Source: Fortiea contorta PCC 7126
GTDB lineage: Bacteria > Cyanobacteriota > Cyanobacteriia > Cyanobacteriales > Nostocaceae
DNA length: 64,000 nucleotides
Assembly (NCBI RefSeq): GCF_000332295.1
Contig: NZ_KB235930.1
Span: forward strand, 1,245,895-1,309,894
Direction of reading: 5' to 3'
Shown in pieces: positions 63,976 through 64,000 of the stretch (positions within the stretch are counted from its first letter, which is position 1; the number at the start of each line of letters is the position of its first letter). The notes below the pieces were generated by a model, which searched no databases, had not been told where the DNA came from, and saw only the letters and a list, made by a program, of their open reading frames with translations. Position numbers and translations under genes: made by a program.

Positions 63976-64000
63976 GGATGGGGTGATGGGGGGATGGGGA
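63976..64000. repeat. GGGGATGGGGTGATGGGG tandem repeat at window end
   Basis: The same octamer/nonamer type as at 37892 and 62083; it begins right after mutL and runs off the window. Confidence 0.7.

Overview
The window is chromosomal DNA from a filamentous, probably heterocyst-forming cyanobacterium (Nostocales: Nostoc/Anabaena/Calothrix-like). The reasons are the dense scatter of HIP1 sites (GCGATCGC), several cyanobacterial families (DUF1997, DUF4079, NifJ, InrS-type CsoR, sucrose-phosphate phosphatase, Ccs1/CcdA, a MenH-type hydrolase for phylloquinone), a 6S-like RNA beside purK, and short tandem and palindromic repeats of the Nostoc type in almost every spacer. No tRNA, rRNA or CRISPR array was seen.

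Layout. 1-3.1 kb: 5' part of a GH116 glucosylceramidase-like gene, a 157-aa orphan with a 42-bp tandem repeat behind it, and a REP-associated tyrosine transposase (RAYT) within a cloud of REP palindromes, one of them inside its own reading frame. 3.1-8.3 kb: a probable conflict locus, in which a Trypco1 protein is divergent from a caspase-nSTAND1-WD40 protein across a promoter with two 45-bp direct repeats. 8.4-18.7 kb: housekeeping and envelope genes (HtrA protease, InrS-like metal sensor, MenH, lambda-type muramidase, SDR, DUF1997, DUF4079, ankyrin protein, CobE/CbiG-C, holin-like protein, peptidoglycan-binding protein). 18.8-23.6 kb: an M16 peptidase pair (one active, one zinc-less subunit), 6S-like RNA, purK and a lumenal pentapeptide protein. 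23.8-35.2 kb: lipoprotein, methyltransferase, GT39/83 glycosyltransferase, MFS exporter, two Uma2 proteins, TPR protein, acetyl-CoA synthetase, SUI1/YciH and a tiny YqaE/Pmp3 protein. 35.4-48.7 kb: nifJ carrying in-frame microsatellite insertions, CcdA-Ccs1, queF, SRP RNA (ffs), YciI, an RNA ligase-like 2H protein, spp, a dihaem cytochrome, rplY and purA. 49.3-53 kb: a CHASE3-like/PAS/PAS/HisKA/REC hybrid kinase and an adenosine deaminase-family protein.

53.4-60.4 kb is the most interesting accessory block. A 73-aa double-glycine precursor peptide faces a four-gene operon on the opposite strand: HTH regulator, then a cyclic-nucleotide-binding/C39-peptidase/ABC exporter, then HlyD adaptor, then PpiC-type isomerase. 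Together they form a plausible bacteriocin or signalling-peptide maturation and export system. The regulator resembles the DNA-binding half of an IS630-type transposase, and a perfect 20-bp inverted repeat lies in its upstream region. The window ends with a truncated response-regulator remnant, a rhodanese lacking its cysteine, and mutL.

Functions are assigned from motifs and remembered family architecture. No database search was possible.
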